Part shown: positions 6,083 through 7,908 of the stretch, piece by piece
How positions within the stretch are numbered: the stretch's first letter is position 1
Layout of the letters: each line of letters begins with the position of its first letter
From: Anaerolineae bacterium
Lineage (GTDB): Bacteria > Chloroflexota > Anaerolineae > JAADDB01
Assembly: GCA_015486895.1 (NCBI GenBank)
Contig: WFQT01000068.1
Coordinates: 1 to 7,908 of the forward strand
Direction of reading: 5' to 3'
Length of the DNA: 7,908 nt
Notes under the pieces: model-generated
The model's database searches: none
The model's input: the letters and a program-made list of their open reading frames with translations, nothing else
What the model was told of the DNA's origin: nothing
Made by a program: the position numbers and the translations under genes

Positions 6083-6732
6083 AACTATTAGCTTACACCC
6101 AACTCACCCCATCCCCGGACCAGTTGCCGGAGCCAATATCCTCAGGATGTGGGACAGATCAGGAAAACCTCATTGAATACGCCGGCCGGATCTGTTACCG
6201 TTCCCTGCAGCGGATGGGGCACAACGACGAATTCATCACCGCCCGCGTGCGAGAAGGACACGAAGACATCATTGAGCACGTCAGCGTGACTTTCTTGATC
6301 GAGGGAATTTCCCGCACCTGCTCGCACCAGTTGGTACGCCATCGCATTGCCAGCTACTCGCAAGAAAGTCAACGTTATGTTTCTTTGAAAAAAGGAGGCT
6401 GGGCGCCGGTAGTGCCGCCGGCTATTGCAGCCAATGAGGAAGCCGCTGAGATATTGGCCGACGCTTGGAAAGTGTTGCAAACTGCCTATCAAAAACTGCG
6501 CGAGCTAAACATTCGCAAAGAGGATGCCCGTTTCCTCCTGCCCAACGCTACCGAAACGCGCCTAGTTATGAGTATGAACTTGCGTTCCCTGCGGCATTTC
6601 TTCCACCTGCGCTGTGACAGTGCTGCCCAGTGGGAAATTCGCGCCGTGGCACGCGAGATGTTGCGTTTGGTGTACCCCTTAGCACCACACGTCTTCCAAG
6701 ATATTTATGACGCCTGCTTCGGGGGAGCGTGA
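6073..6732 (+). CDS. thyX: Flavin-dependent thymidylate synthase ThyX
   Basis: ThyX makes dTMP from dUMP using methylene-tetrahydrofolate as carbon donor, FAD as redox cofactor and NAD(P)H as reductant, without producing dihydrofolate as ThyA does. The 219-residue length is normal. The family signature RHRx7S is present at 89-99 (RHRIASYSQES) followed by QRY. 'EGHEDIIEHVSVTF' (61-74) matches the FAD/dUMP-binding N-terminal region. 'ARFLLPNATETRLVMSMNLR' (152-171) and 'LRHFFHLRCDSAAQWEIR' (173-190) give the substrate-binding arginines and the QWEI motif. All key positions appear intact, so the gene is probably functional. The start is supported by a strong Shine-Dalgarno. It ends 15 bases before the end of the convergent flavin-cofactor gene. 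It requires FAD, which that neighbour would supply, though opposite orientation excludes a shared transcript. Confidence 0.97.
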   Translation: MQVKLLAYTQLTPSPDQLPEPISSGCGTDQENLIEYAGRICYRSLQRMGHNDEFITARVREGHEDIIEHVSVTFLIEGISRTCSHQLVRHRIASYSQESQRYVSLKKGGWAPVVPPAIAANEEAAEILADAWKVLQTAYQKLRELNIRKEDARFLLPNATETRLVMSMNLRSLRHFFHLRCDSAAQWEIRAVAREMLRLVYPLAPHVFQDIYDACFGGA

Positions 6733-6747
6733 TCGCACAGTGTCATC

Positions 6748-7908
6748 TCAGACGTCGAAAATCAGGGTCGCCCGCCAACTGTCATCAATCCGCTCAACAG
6801 CTAAGCTGTGGTATGTTGCGGCTTTGATTTTGCCAATGAATCGACCCACCGCCCAGCCACCGACAATTGCTTCCACCCGGTCCGCACGAGCCACAAACAC
6901 GATAAACGTATCGTATAGCTCCCCGTACTCCTCGCTCAAGTAGAGAAGCTCGTTGAGCCACGCCACAAGTTGGCCGGCTAAATCAGGGGCAGTGGTCAAA
7001 GTCACATGACGGACGCACCGGTCGCCGAGAGGACGTTGCGCCATAAAACTGTACATGGCAGCAGCAGCCTGCCGAAAGAGGTCCGTTATCGTTTTACCGG
7101 AGGCGCGTACTGCCAGGTCAGCCGTGTGTGGTAGTTCCTTGAACCAAGGCTGCGCGGCCGGGGCAAAAGGATAACGCGCCAAGGCTTCCGCTCCGGCTTC
7201 GGCGTCCACCTGGATTTGCGCCCCCAAGGCAGCGAGGTCTGCAAAATGCTGTTCAGACCGCAAACGCTGGATGAAAGTCAGCCGTAACTTGTGACCGTAC
7301 AGATCACCATCAAAGCCAAGCAAATGTGTCTCTATGCGACGGTTACCTTGCGGGCCAACGGTTGGACGCACGCCAACATTGGTCACGCCTGGCCACCACG
7401 TCCCGTCAACCTTGGCCCAGGTGGCGTAAACCCCGTTGGCCGGCAGAAGCTTATACTCCGGCAGTGACAAGTTAGCCGTGGGTACACCCATCTGGCGGCC
7501 CCGGCCGTCCCCCGGCATAACAACACCATCCACGAAGTAATCATACCCCAACATCTGCGACACCTGCCTGATGTTCCCGTCCTGGGAGAGACGTTGCCGG
7601 ATCGTACTACTGTGCACTTCTTCACCGTCCAAAACCACTGGCGGCACGGCAAAGAGACGGTATCCCATCCGCTCTCCCAATTGGCGTAGGTAGGGAACAT
7701 CCCCCTGCCGCCCCCGGCCCAAAGCGAAATCGGGACCGACCCACAGTTCCCGCATGTGCAGATGGCCAACAAGTCGTTTCACGAACTCATCAGCAGAAAG
7801 CTGAGCAATTTCCGGTGAAAAAAGGATAGAGACGGCAAATTCAACACCCAGAGCCTCCAACCGCGATAGCCGATCTTCCAGGGGGCTGATGTAAAAAAAG
7901 GAACGCTC
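6748..7908 (-). CDS. ribF: RibF (riboflavin kinase/FAD synthetase) fused to archease, 5' end cut by window
   Basis: The frame is open to the window edge, so the true start and the N-terminal HxGH nucleotidyltransferase motif lie outside; 386 residues are visible. Residues 1-~118 are the rest of the FAD synthetase domain: 'FSPEIAQLSADEFV', 'VGPDFALGRGRQGD' and HSSTIRQRL (the ISSTxIR-type motif, ~99-107). Residues ~121-244 are riboflavin kinase, with GVPTANL at 141-147, NVGVRPTVG, and IETHLLGFDGDLYG with the likely catalytic Glu193. A ten-residue Pro/Ala linker (245-254) leads to 'WFKELPHTADLAV', the start of a complete archease domain (255-386). There is no intervening stop or ATG. RibF converts riboflavin to FMN and then FAD in the cytoplasm. 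Archease stimulates the RNA ligase RtcB. Normal RibF stops near residue 244 here, so this is a true C-terminal addition. Function of the pairing is unknown. Confidence 0.93.
   Translation of the reverse strand, partial: ERSFFYISPLEDRLSRLEALGVEFAVSILFSPEIAQLSADEFVKRLVGHLHMRELWVGPDFALGRGRQGDVPYLRQLGERMGYRLFAVPPVVLDGEEVHSSTIRQRLSQDGNIRQVSQMLGYDYFVDGVVMPGDGRGRQMGVPTANLSLPEYKLLPANGVYATWAKVDGTWWPGVTNVGVRPTVGPQGNRRIETHLLGFDGDLYGHKLRLTFIQRLRSEQHFADLAALGAQIQVDAEAGAEALARYPFAPAAQPWFKELPHTADLAVRASGKTITDLFRQAAAAMYSFMAQRPLGDRCVRHVTLTTAPDLAGQLVAWLNELLYLSEEYGELYDTFIVFVARADRVEAIVGGWAVGRFIGKIKAATYHSLAVERIDDSWRATLIFDV
6751..7146 (-). other. Archease domain at the C-terminus of RibF
   Basis: These 132 residues cover a whole archease. 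In order they show HTADL near the start (the conserved Asp of the metal site), 'GKTITDLFRQAAAAMYSFM', LVAWLNELLYLSE, 'FIGKIKAATYHSLAVE' and a final WRATLIFDV with the second conserved C-terminal Asp. Both acidic signature positions are kept, which suggests a domain under selection, not a degraded tail. No rtcB is present in this window. No Met codon lies in the linker. A GTG within the end of the kinase domain has no evident ribosome binding site, so separate translation looks unlikely. Confidence 0.88.

Noticed and set aside
1..7908. CRISPR array, insertion sequence, tRNA or rRNA gene
   Set aside because: No regularly spaced direct repeats, transposase motifs, or tRNA/rRNA-like sequence were seen on either strand.

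Overview
The window comes from a bacterium with moderate-to-high GC. It holds five clearly functional genes and several structured non-coding stretches. I cannot assign the host firmly. The style of the FAD-dependent thymidylate synthase, the CLC protein carrying regulatory domains, the presence of archease and the hairpin-rich intergenic DNA would fit a Chloroflexota (Anaerolineae-like) lineage, with a Gram-positive Firmicute as the alternative. This is an impression, not a measured placement.

Layout. Positions 1-123 are a leader with hairpins and alternating C- and G-tracts, ending in a strong Shine-Dalgarno. Positions 124-2656 (+) are a three-gene ABC importer operon of the nitrate/sulfonate/taurine type: a substrate-binding lipoprotein, an ATPase and a permease. 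A perfect hairpin lies between the first two genes, and the last two overlap by 14 bp. Positions 2657-3121 have no convincing gene but hold two consecutive blocks of inverted repeats, each able to fold in two mutually exclusive ways. Positions 3122-5275 (-) encode a CLC-family chloride channel/transporter with two CBS domains and a C-terminal TrkA_C (RCK_C) domain. Positions 5276-6072 have no intact gene. Their 3' half looks like a decayed membrane-protein gene running into thyX. Positions 6073-6732 (+) are thyX. Positions 6748-7908 (-), convergent with thyX and cut by the window edge, encode RibF (riboflavin kinase/FAD synthetase) fused in one reading frame to a complete archease domain.

How the genes relate. 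The ABC operon is a self-contained importer of unknown small-molecule substrate. ThyX needs FAD and RibF makes FMN and FAD, so the two convergent genes are metabolically linked, although their opposite orientation argues against co-transcription. The RibF-archease fusion is the most unusual thing here. It physically joins flavin-cofactor synthesis to a protein known as the activator of the RNA ligase RtcB. I know of no described function for such a fusion.
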